A stretch of 64,000 nt of DNA from Mycolicibacterium moriokaense (GTDB taxonomy: Bacteria; Actinomycetota; Actinomycetes; Mycobacteriales; Mycobacteriaceae): positions 1 through 64,000 of the forward strand of contig NZ_QJJU01000014.1 in assembly GCF_003201655.1 (NCBI RefSeq), given 5' to 3'. Made by a program: the position numbers and the translations under genes. This document shows, in pieces, positions 33,240 to 40,853 of this stretch (positions within the stretch are counted from its first letter, which is position 1; the number at the start of each line of letters is the position of its first letter). The notes under the pieces were generated by a model. That model saw only the letters and a list, made by a program, of their open reading frames with translations, had not been told where the DNA came from and searched no databases.

Positions 33240-34439
33240 TCAGCCCACCGGACTGTCATCACCGTGGTGGTGGTCATCGTCGTGGTGGTGTTCGTCTGTG
33301 GTGTCGGGGGAACCGCCCATCATGCGCAGCATGGGGATGCCGCCGCTGGTAACGAATCGGGCCACCAGAACCGCTGCCATCACGAGGAATACGATGTTCA
33401 GCCAGGTGGTGTAGTCCCAGGAAATCCCGGCGTCCAGCACCGTCGCGTCGCGCTTGGTGGGAACGAGACTGGCTGCACCGAACAGCAATTCGACCAGATA
33501 CCCTGCGCAGACCATCGCGACATAGAAGGTACCCAGCAAGACGAACATCATCTTGATGCCGTAGTACTTGCGATAGATATTCAGGATCGGCAGGATCAGC
33601 AAGTCGGCGAAGATGAACGCGACGACCCCGCCGAAACTGATGCCGCCGTTCCACAACACCGCGGCCAGGGGCACGTTGCCGATCGAGCAGACAAACGACA
33701 CGATCGCCACGATGGGCCCGATGATCGGCCCCCACAGCACCGACAGCGTTGGGTGGTCGGTGATAAAGAAGCTCCGCCAAAACGACTCCGGTACCCATGC
33801 CGCGATGGCGCCGGCGATCAACAACCCCAGGACAAGGTCACGCAGGATCGCCGCCCACTCCATGACAAACAGGTGCGACACCGCTGTGAAACCCTGCCGG
33901 GAACCGATCCGCCGCCAAAACGATCCCTCGCCTTCGACGGACATGTCCATCGCGGCGTGGCCTTCCATCGACCCCGCGATCCCCCGTTCGGCCTGCTGAC
34001 GCGCGGCGTCGACAATCCGGGAGCGCACGAACAGCCGGAAGAGCACCGCCAGCACCACGATCATGATCGGTCCGCCGACGAACTCGGCGGCGGTGAACTG
34101 CCAGCCCATCAGCAGGGCCAGGATGATGCCGAGCTCCACGACGAGGTTGGTCGACCCGATTTCGAACGCCATCGCCGCGGTGAAGTTGGCGCCCTTGCGA
34201 AACAGCGAGCGCGCCAACGCAACCGCGGCATACGAGCACGACGACGACGCGGCGCCCAACCCCGCCGCGACGGCCAGCGTGCGGGGCCGGTCATCGCCCA
34301 TCAACGCCACGATCGTCGACTTGCGCACCACCGCCTGCACCACCGCGGACAGGGCGAAGCCAAGGATCAACGCCCACAGGATCTCCCAGGTCATTGATCC
34401 GGCCACGGCCAGCGCATGTCCGATCGCGCCCATCACCAC
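33240..34439 (-). CDS. Permease of the DUF318/UPF0718 (ArsP-like) group
   Basis: 399 residues with about eight hydrophobic helices in two halves. Diagnostic motifs: AAGLGAASSSCSYAAVALARSLF with TSCSY-like Ser/Cys cluster in half 1, and FVCSIGNVPLAAVLWNGG in half 2. The UPF0718/YraQ group exports metalloid or metal species; ArsP members handle organoarsenicals. The C-terminus is His/Asp-rich (DEHHHDDDHHHGDD), which favours a divalent metal. A GTG at 34439 with RBS GGAGG and ATG 34433 are both possible starts. It is convergent with the second M56 gene. Confidence 0.75.
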   Translation of the reverse strand: MVMGAIGHALAVAGSMTWEILWALILGFALSAVVQAVVRKSTIVALMGDDRPRTLAVAAGLGAASSSCSYAAVALARSLFRKGANFTAAMAFEIGSTNLVVELGIILALLMGWQFTAAEFVGGPIMIVVLAVLFRLFVRSRIVDAARQQAERGIAGSMEGHAAMDMSVEGEGSFWRRIGSRQGFTAVSHLFVMEWAAILRDLVLGLLIAGAIAAWVPESFWRSFFITDHPTLSVLWGPIIGPIVAIVSFVCSIGNVPLAAVLWNGGISFGGVVAFIFADLLILPILNIYRKYYGIKMMFVLLGTFYVAMVCAGYLVELLFGAASLVPTKRDATVLDAGISWDYTTWLNIVFLVMAAVLVARFVTSGGIPMLRMMGGSPDTTDEHHHDDDHHHGDDSPVG

Positions 34440-34540
34440 ATCCGGCCTCCACCTGGAATTTCGAGATCAGCGGCGAGAGGCAAGTCGCCGCAACAATGCC
34501 CAACGTAGATCAATGCCGTACCTTCTGGCGCTGACCATTG

Positions 34541-35380
34541 TCACTTGCCGTCGCCCAGCTCGATCGGAACTCCGACGAGGGACCCGTATTCGGTCCAGCT
34601 TCCGTCGTAGTTCTTCACGTCGGAGTGCCCAAGCAGCTCCCGCAGGACGAACCAGGTGTGTGAGGACCGCTCACCGATGCGGCAATAGGCGATGGTCGGT
34701 TGGGATCCATCCAGTCCGGCGTGGGCATAGATGGCGGTCAGGTCCTCGTCGGACTTGAAGGTGCCGTCCTCGTTGGCGGCCCTACTCCATGGCACGTTGA
34801 TCGCGCCGGTGATGTGGCCGGCGCGCTGCGCTTGCTCCTGCGGAAGGTGCGCCGGGGCGAGGATCTTGCCCGAGAACTCGTCGGGTGAGCGGACGTCCAC
34901 CAGGTTCTTGTTGCCGATGGCGGCGAGAACCTCGTCGCGGAACGCGCGGATGCTGTTGTCAGGCGATTGTGCCTTGTACCGGGTCGCCTGACGGGTGACC
35001 GCGTCGGTGGTCAGCGGCCGGGCGTCGAGTTCCCACTTCTTGCGCCCGCCATCGAGGAGCTTGACGTTCTCGTGGCCGTAGAGCTTGAAGTACCAGTACG
35101 CGTAGGCGGCGAACCAGTTGTTGTTGCCGCCGTAGAGGATCACCGTGTCGTCGTTGGAGATGCCGCGGTCAGACAGCAGCTCGGAGAACTGATCTTGGTC
35201 GACGAAGTCACGGCGTACAGGATCCTGCAGGTCGGTCCTCCAGTCGAGCTTTACCGCACCCTCGATGTGACCACCGTGATAGGCGGCGGTGTCCTCATCG
35301 ACCTCGACGAACACGACGTTCGGGTTGTCGAGATTCAGCTCAGCCCACTCGGCGGTGACTAAGACATCTCTGCGGCTCAT
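34541..35380 (-). CDS. Thiosulfate sulfurtransferase (CysA2/SseA-like tandem rhodanese)
   Basis: 279 residues, two rhodanese domains. The inactive N-terminal half has FVEVDEDTAAYHGGHIEGAVKLDW. The active C-terminal half has LVDVRSPDEF, GHITGAINVPW and the catalytic loop AYCRIGERSSHTWFVL, whose cysteine carries the persulfide. It resembles the mycobacterial CysA2/CysA3 proteins in length and motifs. It transfers sulfane sulfur from thiosulfate to cyanide, thiols or acceptor proteins. A BlaI-type double operator precedes it, linking sulfur trafficking to the copper/thiol regulon. Confidence 0.9.
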   Translation of the reverse strand: MSRRDVLVTAEWAELNLDNPNVVFVEVDEDTAAYHGGHIEGAVKLDWRTDLQDPVRRDFVDQDQFSELLSDRGISNDDTVILYGGNNNWFAAYAYWYFKLYGHENVKLLDGGRKKWELDARPLTTDAVTRQATRYKAQSPDNSIRAFRDEVLAAIGNKNLVDVRSPDEFSGKILAPAHLPQEQAQRAGHITGAINVPWSRAANEDGTFKSDEDLTAIYAHAGLDGSQPTIAYCRIGERSSHTWFVLRELLGHSDVKNYDGSWTEYGSLVGVPIELGDGK

Positions 35381-35456
35381 CTAGGTAACTCCTCGTATCT
35401 CGTTGGAACACTTCGCAGTTCCGGGTGATGACCTCTGGTGGTCCGACCCGTCACAT

Positions 35457-35506
35457 GATCTACTGACTTCAATAGTAGATCATCCTACTAGCGTGACTAG
35501 TAGATG
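35457..35506. promoter_or_regulatory. Double BlaI-type operator, sulfurtransferase / small exported ORF
   Basis: Two inverted repeats: GATCTACT-N9-AGTAGATC (35457-35481) and CTACTA-N7-TAGTAG (35485-35503). They lie between the sulfurtransferase (leftward) and a small rightward ORF that begins at the last base pair of the site. Confidence 0.7.
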
Positions 35507-35659
35507 AGGCTGAAAGCCCAGGCTGTGGCCCGAGCGGTCCTCGCGTCAGTGGCTGTGACAAGTTCAGTCGACAATGCACACGCCGATGAGCGCATCGGCG
35601 CACACCGCTCAGCAGGTTCTTATATGTCAGTCTTGGCTGTACTGTTGTACGCATGCTGA
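35504..35659 (+). CDS. Possible small exported peptide downstream of the operator
   Basis: A 51-residue frame starting with ATG 35504 immediately after a TAGTAG half-site. It begins MRLKAQAVARAVLASVAV, a plausible signal peptide, with a possible cleavage near NAHADE. The end overlaps the cmtR start by 7 nt. It could be the truncated N-terminus of a larger mycobacterial secreted protein or a genuine small gene. No RBS is visible, so translation would have to be leaderless. Confidence 0.3.
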   Translation: MRLKAQAVARAVLASVAVTSSVDNAHADERIGAHRSAGSYMSVLAVLLYAC

Positions 35660-36012
35660 CATCTGAGTCGCGCGAATCGGCGCTGGCGCGGGTCGGCCGT
35701 GCACTGGCCGATCCGACGCGATGCCGAATTCTGATCGCCCTACTGGACGGCGTGACCTACCCAGGCCAAATCGCCAACCACCTCGGGCTGACCCGGTCCA
35801 ACGTCTCCAACCACCTGGCGTGCCTACGCGGCTGCGGCCTCGTCGTGGCGACCTATGAGGGCCGCCAAGTCCGCTACGCGCTGGCTGACGACCATCTTTC
35901 CCGCGCGCTGGGTGAGCTGGTGAAGCTTGTGCTCGCAGTGGATTCCGCGCAGCCGTGCATGGACGGCCAGGTGCCGGCCAATGCGACGACAGCCGCGGAA
36001 GCGGATCGATGA
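35653..36012 (+). CDS. cmtR: CmtR, ArsR-family Cd(II)/Pb(II) sensor
   Basis: 119 residues. The sequence ALADPTRCRILIALLDG, LTRSNVSNHLACLRGCGLVVATYEGRQVRYAL is very close to Mycobacterium tuberculosis CmtR. The three metal-binding cysteines of the family are visible: two in the recognition helix (HLACLRGCGL, ~57 and 61) and one near the C-terminus (AQPCMDG, ~102). The N-terminal Cys4 of Mtb CmtR is Ser here (MLTSES). Cadmium or lead would release DNA and induce the CDF gene that follows with a 4-nt overlap. Confidence 0.93.
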   Translation: MLTSESRESALARVGRALADPTRCRILIALLDGVTYPGQIANHLGLTRSNVSNHLACLRGCGLVVATYEGRQVRYALADDHLSRALGELVKLVLAVDSAQPCMDGQVPANATTAAEADR

Positions 36013-36728
36013 GCGAAAACGCCGACCGCCACCTCGATCTCCCGTTCGCCGCGCCTGCGCCGGGGTCGGATGGTTGCGCCGATAAGTGCTGTGCAGAGGC
36101 CAACCCCGCCTCGGACCCCGGCGTGCCGGTGGGACCAGATCGCCGGGCAGCGCTGTCGCGGCGGGTGCGGCTGCTGGTCGCCGCGACCATCAGTTACAAC
36201 GTCATCGAGGCGATCGTCGCGATCTCGGCCGGAGCGGTGGCCTCGTCAACCGCGTTGATCGGGTTTGGGCTCGATTCGGTCATTGAGGTGGCCTCCGCCG
36301 CGGCGGTGGCCTGGCAGTTCTCGGGCAAGGACCCCGAGGCCCGCGAACGGACGACGCTGAAAATCATCGCGGTGTCGTTCTTCGCGCTGGCCGCATACAT
36401 CACCGTGGAATCGGCCCGTTCACTGCTGAGCGCTAACGCCGCTGAGCACTCCACGGTCGGGATCGTGCTGGCCGCCGTGTCGCTACTGGTGATGCCGGTG
36501 CTGTCGTACGCGCAACGCCGCGCCGGGCGGGAACTAGGTTCAGCGAGCGCGGTCGCCGACTCTAAACAGACCCTGCTGTGTACCTACCTGTCCGGTGTAT
36601 TGCTGGTCGGGCTGCTGCTCAACTCCGTGCTGGGCTGGTCGTGGGCCGACCCCATCGTCGCTTTAGTCATCGGCGCCGTCGCAGTCAGGGAAGGCCGCGA
36701 GGCTTGGCGCGGCGAGCATTGCTGCTGA
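36009..36728 (+). CDS. CDF-like cation efflux protein controlled by CmtR
   Basis: 239 residues from ATG 36009, overlapping the cmtR stop. The N-terminus has a cysteine cluster (DGCADKCCAEAN), the C-terminus ends EHCC. Five or six helices with SSTALIGFGLDSVIEVASAA and VADSKQTLLCTYLSG, the CDF-type Asp/Ser/Cys positions, with cysteine rather than histidine in helix 5, which would fit a soft metal like cadmium or lead. It lacks the usual C-terminal cytoplasmic domain. The pairing with CmtR supports Cd/Pb export. Confidence 0.85.
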   Translation: MSENADRHLDLPFAAPAPGSDGCADKCCAEANPASDPGVPVGPDRRAALSRRVRLLVAATISYNVIEAIVAISAGAVASSTALIGFGLDSVIEVASAAAVAWQFSGKDPEARERTTLKIIAVSFFALAAYITVESARSLLSANAAEHSTVGIVLAAVSLLVMPVLSYAQRRAGRELGSASAVADSKQTLLCTYLSGVLLVGLLLNSVLGWSWADPIVALVIGAVAVREGREAWRGEHCC

Positions 36729-36877
36729 CCTTCACATCGTCACGGCCGCACCGTCTTCGTTTCGCATCAAATCAATCCGTTGGGGCCGCACTCCGCGGCA
36801 GCCGCTACCAACTTCGTGGGTGGCAGCCGGCGCGGCGCTAGATGTGCTTCAACCGGCAGAGCGGGTTCGTTGGACGG

Positions 36878-38239
36878 CTAATCTTGTTGCGCGGCAGCGA
36901 AGCGCGCCGGATTTTCGACGAACGCGTTCTTGCAGATGTCACAGCAGAAGGCGTAGCTGGATCCGTGCCACCGGGCACGGGTTGCCACATCGTTGGGATG
37001 CAGAAGCAGACCGCATACCGGGTCGGTTTCACGGTCTGAGCGTTCCGGGCTACGGCGACGCACCCCGACAAGACGGATCGGATCGGTAATTCCCTTGAGT
37101 CGTCGCGGCGGCAACAAAGTGAAGGCGGCGTCTGCGAGATCGCCGGCTGCCTCGCGAAGATCTTCTGTGATCAAGAACTCACCCGCGGCACCGCTCGACG
37201 CCACCCGTGCGGCCAGATTGACTGTGCCACCTACATACTCGCCCTCACGGTAGAGCACACTGCCGTGATGTGCGCCGATGTGTAGCGCCGGAAATTGAGG
37301 CTCCGCATCCACGAAGCGGTCCATCGCGAGCCCGAATTCGATGGCGTCTGCAGGCCGGGCGAATGCCAGCATGAACGCATCCCCGATCTGCTTGACAATC
37401 CTGCCCGCGTGTTGGGTCGCGCCGCTGCGCACGGTGACACCGAACCTGCTCAACACATCGGCCGCGGCTAGATCACCCATCGTCGCGGTCAACGGCGTGA
37501 AGCTCGCCAAGTCGACGAACAGCACGGTCGCGTGTTCCTCGCCCGGTGTCGACGATGGCGGTGTGGTCTCCTCAGCGAGATGGCGCAGCACATCCTCGCG
37601 GTTGGCTCGCTGATACGCGCGTCGGTGGAAATACAGAAGGGTCGGCTCCACCAGTTCCAGCGCAGGTCGCCCGACGCGCTGGGTCGCCTCCAGGAGTTGC
37701 CAACCACCGAGTCCCTGTGCCCGGAACCGCTCATGGACATAATTGTGAAACGTGCGCACCACCGCATCGGCGAGGCGATCAGTGGCATCGGCAAATACCC
37801 GCAACAGCTGCATCAGCGCATCGCGAGGCATCCCCAGCTCCAGCGCCTTGGCCACCACGCGCAACGTCGCCACGTCCGAGTCGGTGCCAGCGCCGAGGTC
37901 TTCCCAGTCGAGAATCTCGGCCAGCTCCTCGAGTACAGCACTGTCCAGAGCAAGATCCCGGGCGGCGTCGGAGAGATTCGACGGGGCGCTACTGGACGGG
38001 GCGAGCTCCTCGAAAATGCCGAGCAAATCGCCTTGGCTGGCGGTCGCCGCCGCCAGCTGCTCGTCGCTGATGCCGCGAGTGCGGACGAACTGAATCAGCC
38101 GCAACCGGTGCAACGAGTCCGGCTCGAAATCTCCATCGGCTTGGCGATGCAGCAGCCCCGCCTCGACGTACCAACGAATGCGGCCCTCAGTCTCACCGGC
38201 CACAGCGGCCAGTTTGTCCAGACTCCAGGGCCCGGCCAT
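36878..38239 (-). CDS. Class III adenylate/guanylate cyclase with MerR-like head and YHS metal-binding tail
   Basis: 453 residues with an unusual order. Residues ~5-65 read like a MerR winged helix (WSLDKLAAVAGETEGRIRWYVE, then a recognition of FVRTRGISDEQLAA). A helical linker follows. Residues ~240-405 are a class III cyclase: ATVLFVDLASFTPLT holds a metal Asp, IVKQIGDAFMLAF a second one, and GGTVNLAARV the ATP-binding turn. Residues ~406-448 are a YHS/TRASH domain (DPVCGLLLHP, SSYAFCCDICKNAF) with four cysteines, a metal-sensing module. Cyclic nucleotide synthesis may thus depend on metal. A BlaI-type operator lies upstream. Confidence 0.82.
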   Translation of the reverse strand: MAGPWSLDKLAAVAGETEGRIRWYVEAGLLHRQADGDFEPDSLHRLRLIQFVRTRGISDEQLAAATASQGDLLGIFEELAPSSSAPSNLSDAARDLALDSAVLEELAEILDWEDLGAGTDSDVATLRVVAKALELGMPRDALMQLLRVFADATDRLADAVVRTFHNYVHERFRAQGLGGWQLLEATQRVGRPALELVEPTLLYFHRRAYQRANREDVLRHLAEETTPPSSTPGEEHATVLFVDLASFTPLTATMGDLAAADVLSRFGVTVRSGATQHAGRIVKQIGDAFMLAFARPADAIEFGLAMDRFVDAEPQFPALHIGAHHGSVLYREGEYVGGTVNLAARVASSGAAGEFLITEDLREAAGDLADAAFTLLPPRRLKGITDPIRLVGVRRRSPERSDRETDPVCGLLLHPNDVATRARWHGSSYAFCCDICKNAFVENPARFAAAQQD

Positions 38240-38279
38240 ACCGCCATGCTACAGGGGAATGCGCCGCCCTCATCCGTGT

Positions 38280-38302
38280 ATCTACTGCGTAGACTAGTAG
38301 AT
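38280..38302. promoter_or_regulatory. BlaI-type operator, cyclase / DUF2752 gene
   Basis: ATCTACT-N9-AGTAGAT. The 9-bp centre and arm length equal the first site at 35457. It is placed between the divergent cyclase (start 38239) and the DUF2752 gene (start 38301). Confidence 0.7.
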
Positions 38303-38849
38303 GGAGGCCGTCAGGTCGACGGTCGACATTCCACCGAATACGAGCATGGCCCCAGCCATACGATCTATGTTCCTCGATGCAGGAGGCGGATTAGTGCGGA
38401 CCCGTTCCGAGGACAGCTGGCCGACGAGGCTCCCGTCAGCGTTGGTGCAGCGCCGTGACGCATACCCGATGTGGACGTGGATTGCGTTGATCGGCTTAGT
38501 GATTGCCGTGCTGCTGGCGGTTCTCGGGCTACCACCGGTAGACCTGCATGGACCGCTGCATTACTTCGGTGTGATGGATCCGCTGTGCGGCGGGACCCGA
38601 TCGGTGTACCTGACTATGCACGGCCAGCTGCGCGTCGCGGTGCGCTACAACCCGGCTGGCCCAGCGCTTCTCGCCGGGGCAGTCGCGGTACTGATCCGGG
38701 CCGGCGTCGGACGCTCCACCGGCTACTGGGTCGGCATACACATCCCAAAGCGAATATTGATCCCGATGGCGGTGGCCGCCCTGGCCGCCCTCGAAGTGAA
38801 CCAGCAGCTGCACGCGGTCCCACTAACCCAACCATGGGGCGGGTCATGA
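38301..38849 (+). CDS. DUF2752 membrane protein
   Basis: 182 residues as drawn from ATG 38301; ATG 38346 or 38367 are plausible later starts because the first lies inside the operator. Three hydrophobic helices. The DUF2752 signature is present: FGVMDPLCGGTRSVYLTMHGQLRVAVRYNPAG. The family is a small integral membrane protein of unknown function, often in secretion or stress loci. It carries a BlaI-type operator, so it belongs to the same regulon. Confidence 0.75.
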   Translation: MEAVRSTVDIPPNTSMAPAIRSMFLDAGGGLVRTRSEDSWPTRLPSALVQRRDAYPMWTWIALIGLVIAVLLAVLGLPPVDLHGPLHYFGVMDPLCGGTRSVYLTMHGQLRVAVRYNPAGPALLAGAVAVLIRAGVGRSTGYWVGIHIPKRILIPMAVAALAALEVNQQLHAVPLTQPWGGS

Positions 38850-38920
38850 CCGACCCACGTCAGCGACTGTTGTCCATGTTGGCCGGCCAGCTCGGCCGCT
38901 CACACGGTCTGCCAGCCTGA
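38846..38920 (+). pseudogene. Start of a truncated methyltransferase-like gene
   Basis: A 24-residue frame (MTDPRQRLLSMLAGQLGRSH then GLPA and stop) overlaps the DUF2752 stop as ATGA. The LAxQLGxxxGL pattern is the usual opening of a group of actinobacterial SAM methyltransferases, but the reading frame ends after 24 codons. A genuine small peptide is the alternative. Confidence 0.3.
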
Positions 38921-38931
38921 CCAGACTGCGC

Positions 38932-39414
38932 ATGACCACTCGTGCAGTACTCCAGCTATACCAGTGGCCGTTGCCGTCTCGAGCCCAGCGGGACCGATCA
39001 GGCGCCCGCCTGCTTGCAATCGTCATCTCAGTGTTCGGTCTATTCGTGGTGGCCGCGTGTGGCGGGCACGCAACGACGTACCAGACCGACGGCCGTCAAA
39101 GCAACGCGGCGAACAGCGGGCTGAACGCGCTCACCGTTCACGACATTCTCGCGTCGATCGGCAAAGCCGGTCTGGCGGTGCCGAATCCGCACGATGTGAC
39201 CCAAAGCGACTGTCCCGAAATCGGTTGCACGAATAAAGTAGAGACCGACACGGTGTCGATCATCAAGTTCCCCACTCCGGGACGGGCTCAGTTGTACGCA
39301 GGCTCAACCGAACACGCTTTCCAAATCGAGGACGTGGTGATGACTTTCACCTCGTTGGTGCCGACCAACGAGCAGCTCGCCTACGAGGAAACCGTCAAGC
39401 GTGCTATCGAATGA
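38932..39414 (+). CDS. Hypothetical lipoprotein
   Basis: 160 residues. A long N-terminal basic segment is followed by a hydrophobic signal (LLAIVISVFGLFVVAACGG) with lipobox VAAC near residue 43. The mature part has two cysteines in close spacing (SDCPEIGCTNKV) that could form a disulfide. It resembles short mycobacterial lipoproteins of unknown function. It is 12 bp after the truncated methyltransferase start and may be co-transcribed from 38301. Confidence 0.65.
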   Translation: MTTRAVLQLYQWPLPSRAQRDRSGARLLAIVISVFGLFVVAACGGHATTYQTDGRQSNAANSGLNALTVHDILASIGKAGLAVPNPHDVTQSDCPEIGCTNKVETDTVSIIKFPTPGRAQLYAGSTEHAFQIEDVVMTFTSLVPTNEQLAYEETVKRAIE

Positions 39415-39540
39415 CCACCCAGATCGCAGGTGGTAGCTCCACAGCCCGAAACGTGTGCAGTGGTGGTGCAGCGTCCAGCTCCGGGCGACAGCGCTCGACA
39501 CCATCTCGACCATCGAGTTCCACGGCGTGAGCGACCTGTC

Positions 39541-39564
39541 GATGGATAATCCCTGTTATCCATC
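39541..39564. other. dif-like core before the recombinase gene
   Basis: GATGGATAA-TCCCTG-TTATCCATC is a perfect 9-bp inverted repeat with a 6-bp spacer. The same GGATAA-N6-TTATCC form occurs at 101-120 and 63980-63997. It ends 16 bp before the recombinase start codon, so recombination or autorepression here is likely. Confidence 0.6.
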
Positions 39565-39580
39565 ACATCTCTGTCACGAT

Positions 39581-40627
39581 ATGTGGGTGGAATCCCGTGG
39601 AGCTCACGAGGCCGGAACACAAGCCGACTATCCGCAATGGTTTTCGGCGTTTATCTCCGATCGGGCCACCCGGAAGCCATCACCACACACCGCTAAGGCG
39701 TACCGCCAGGACTTCTCAGCGATAGCTGCGCAGCTCGTCGGTGCCGGCAGCCGTGTCGGCGAGCTGCGGCCGCACGACATCACAAAAAGCGCTATGCGTG
39801 CGGCGTTCGCCGCATACGCCGAATCTCACGAGCCGGCGTCCATCCGGCGGTGCTGGTCGACGTGGAACACCATCTGCACTTTCCTCTTCGCCAACGAGGA
39901 GATCCCGATGAACCCGATGCCGTTGATCGGCCGGCCGAAGATCGCCAAAACGCTTCCTAAAGCGATCGACGGCGACACTGTGGCGCAGTTGCTCGCCGTC
40001 ATCGCCGCGGACTCGGACTCCTCGCTCCGCACCGACTGGGCCCAACGCGACCGGGCGCTGCTGCTCACTGCGCTACTCGCCGGCCTACGGTCCGACGAAC
40101 TGGTCCGCTCCAACGTCGGCGACATCCGCGTCACCGAAGACGGCGGTGTCATCAACGTTCGCGGCAAGGGCGGCAAGGACCGCCGAATCCCGGTAGAAGA
40201 GGGCCTAATCGGCGTACTCGAGGATTACCTTCACAGTCGAGCATCCCGCTTTCCCGGTACCACCAAACGTCGGTCCGCCGATGCAACGCTGGCTGCGTGG
40301 CCCAGCAATGCCCCACTCTTCGTTGGGATTGACGGCGAGCGCATCACCCGGGGCACTGTCCAATCACGGGTGCTTCGCGCGTACAAGAAGGCCGGCCTCA
40401 ATGGTCAGCGCCCCCGCGGCGCTCTCGTTCACGGCCTGCGGCACACCTATGCCACCGAACTCGCGAACGCCGACGTCAGCGTTTACACGCTCATGAAACT
40501 GCTCGGCCACGAATCCATGGCCACTTCGCAGCGCTACGTCGCGGGTGCTGGCACGGAGAACCGCGATGCCGCGGCACGAAACCCCCTCTATCAGTTCACT
40601 GAAGAGCAGCGCAGGTTAGACCGCTGA
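39581..40627 (+). CDS. XerC/XerD-like tyrosine recombinase
   Basis: 348 residues from ATG 39581; the longer frame from 39455 would run across the dif-like site. The N-terminal SAM-like domain is ~15-110 (SPHTAKAYRQDFSAIAAQL). The catalytic domain has R170 (LLAGLRSDELV), the beta-hairpin lysine region RGKGGKDRR, H284-x-x-R287 (HGLRHTYATEL), H310 (LLGHESMATSQ) and Y319. All active-site residues are intact. The dif-like core just upstream and others in the window are its likely substrates. It begins a module with a TGT-like gene and an Xre-RES pair. Confidence 0.9.
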   Translation: MWVESRGAHEAGTQADYPQWFSAFISDRATRKPSPHTAKAYRQDFSAIAAQLVGAGSRVGELRPHDITKSAMRAAFAAYAESHEPASIRRCWSTWNTICTFLFANEEIPMNPMPLIGRPKIAKTLPKAIDGDTVAQLLAVIAADSDSSLRTDWAQRDRALLLTALLAGLRSDELVRSNVGDIRVTEDGGVINVRGKGGKDRRIPVEEGLIGVLEDYLHSRASRFPGTTKRRSADATLAAWPSNAPLFVGIDGERITRGTVQSRVLRAYKKAGLNGQRPRGALVHGLRHTYATELANADVSVYTLMKLLGHESMATSQRYVAGAGTENRDAAARNPLYQFTEEQRRLDR

Positions 40628-40800
40628 GTCGGCGCGCTTTTCGTGTCGTCCATACCGGCTCCGCGTTAGTGCACCGGCTTTTGTTCGCATGAGCGGTTGG
40701 CGCGTGGCGTGTCGTCGCGCCCCATAGCGTGCGACCGGCAAAGATCAGCCCTTGCCTGGACCTGGCCACCATCCGCAGCCCCGTCGCACCAACCAGGAAT

Positions 40801-40853
40801 GTCTATGACTATGTTAATGTTTATGTTAACGCTAACCCTGGTGTGAGGTGATT
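40801..40853 (+). promoter_or_regulatory. A/T-rich control region of the recombinase-module operon
   Basis: Contains repeats of TATGTTAA (TATGTTAATGTTTATGTTAA in part) and a GTTA-N4-TAAC dyad, just before the RBS GTGAGGTG and ATG 40854. A regulator-binding site, perhaps of the Xre antitoxin, is plausible. Confidence 0.4.

Noticed and set aside
33264..34397. Plus-strand frame of 377 codons opposite the permease
   Set aside because: His/Asp/Gln-rich shadow of the permease gene with no domain.
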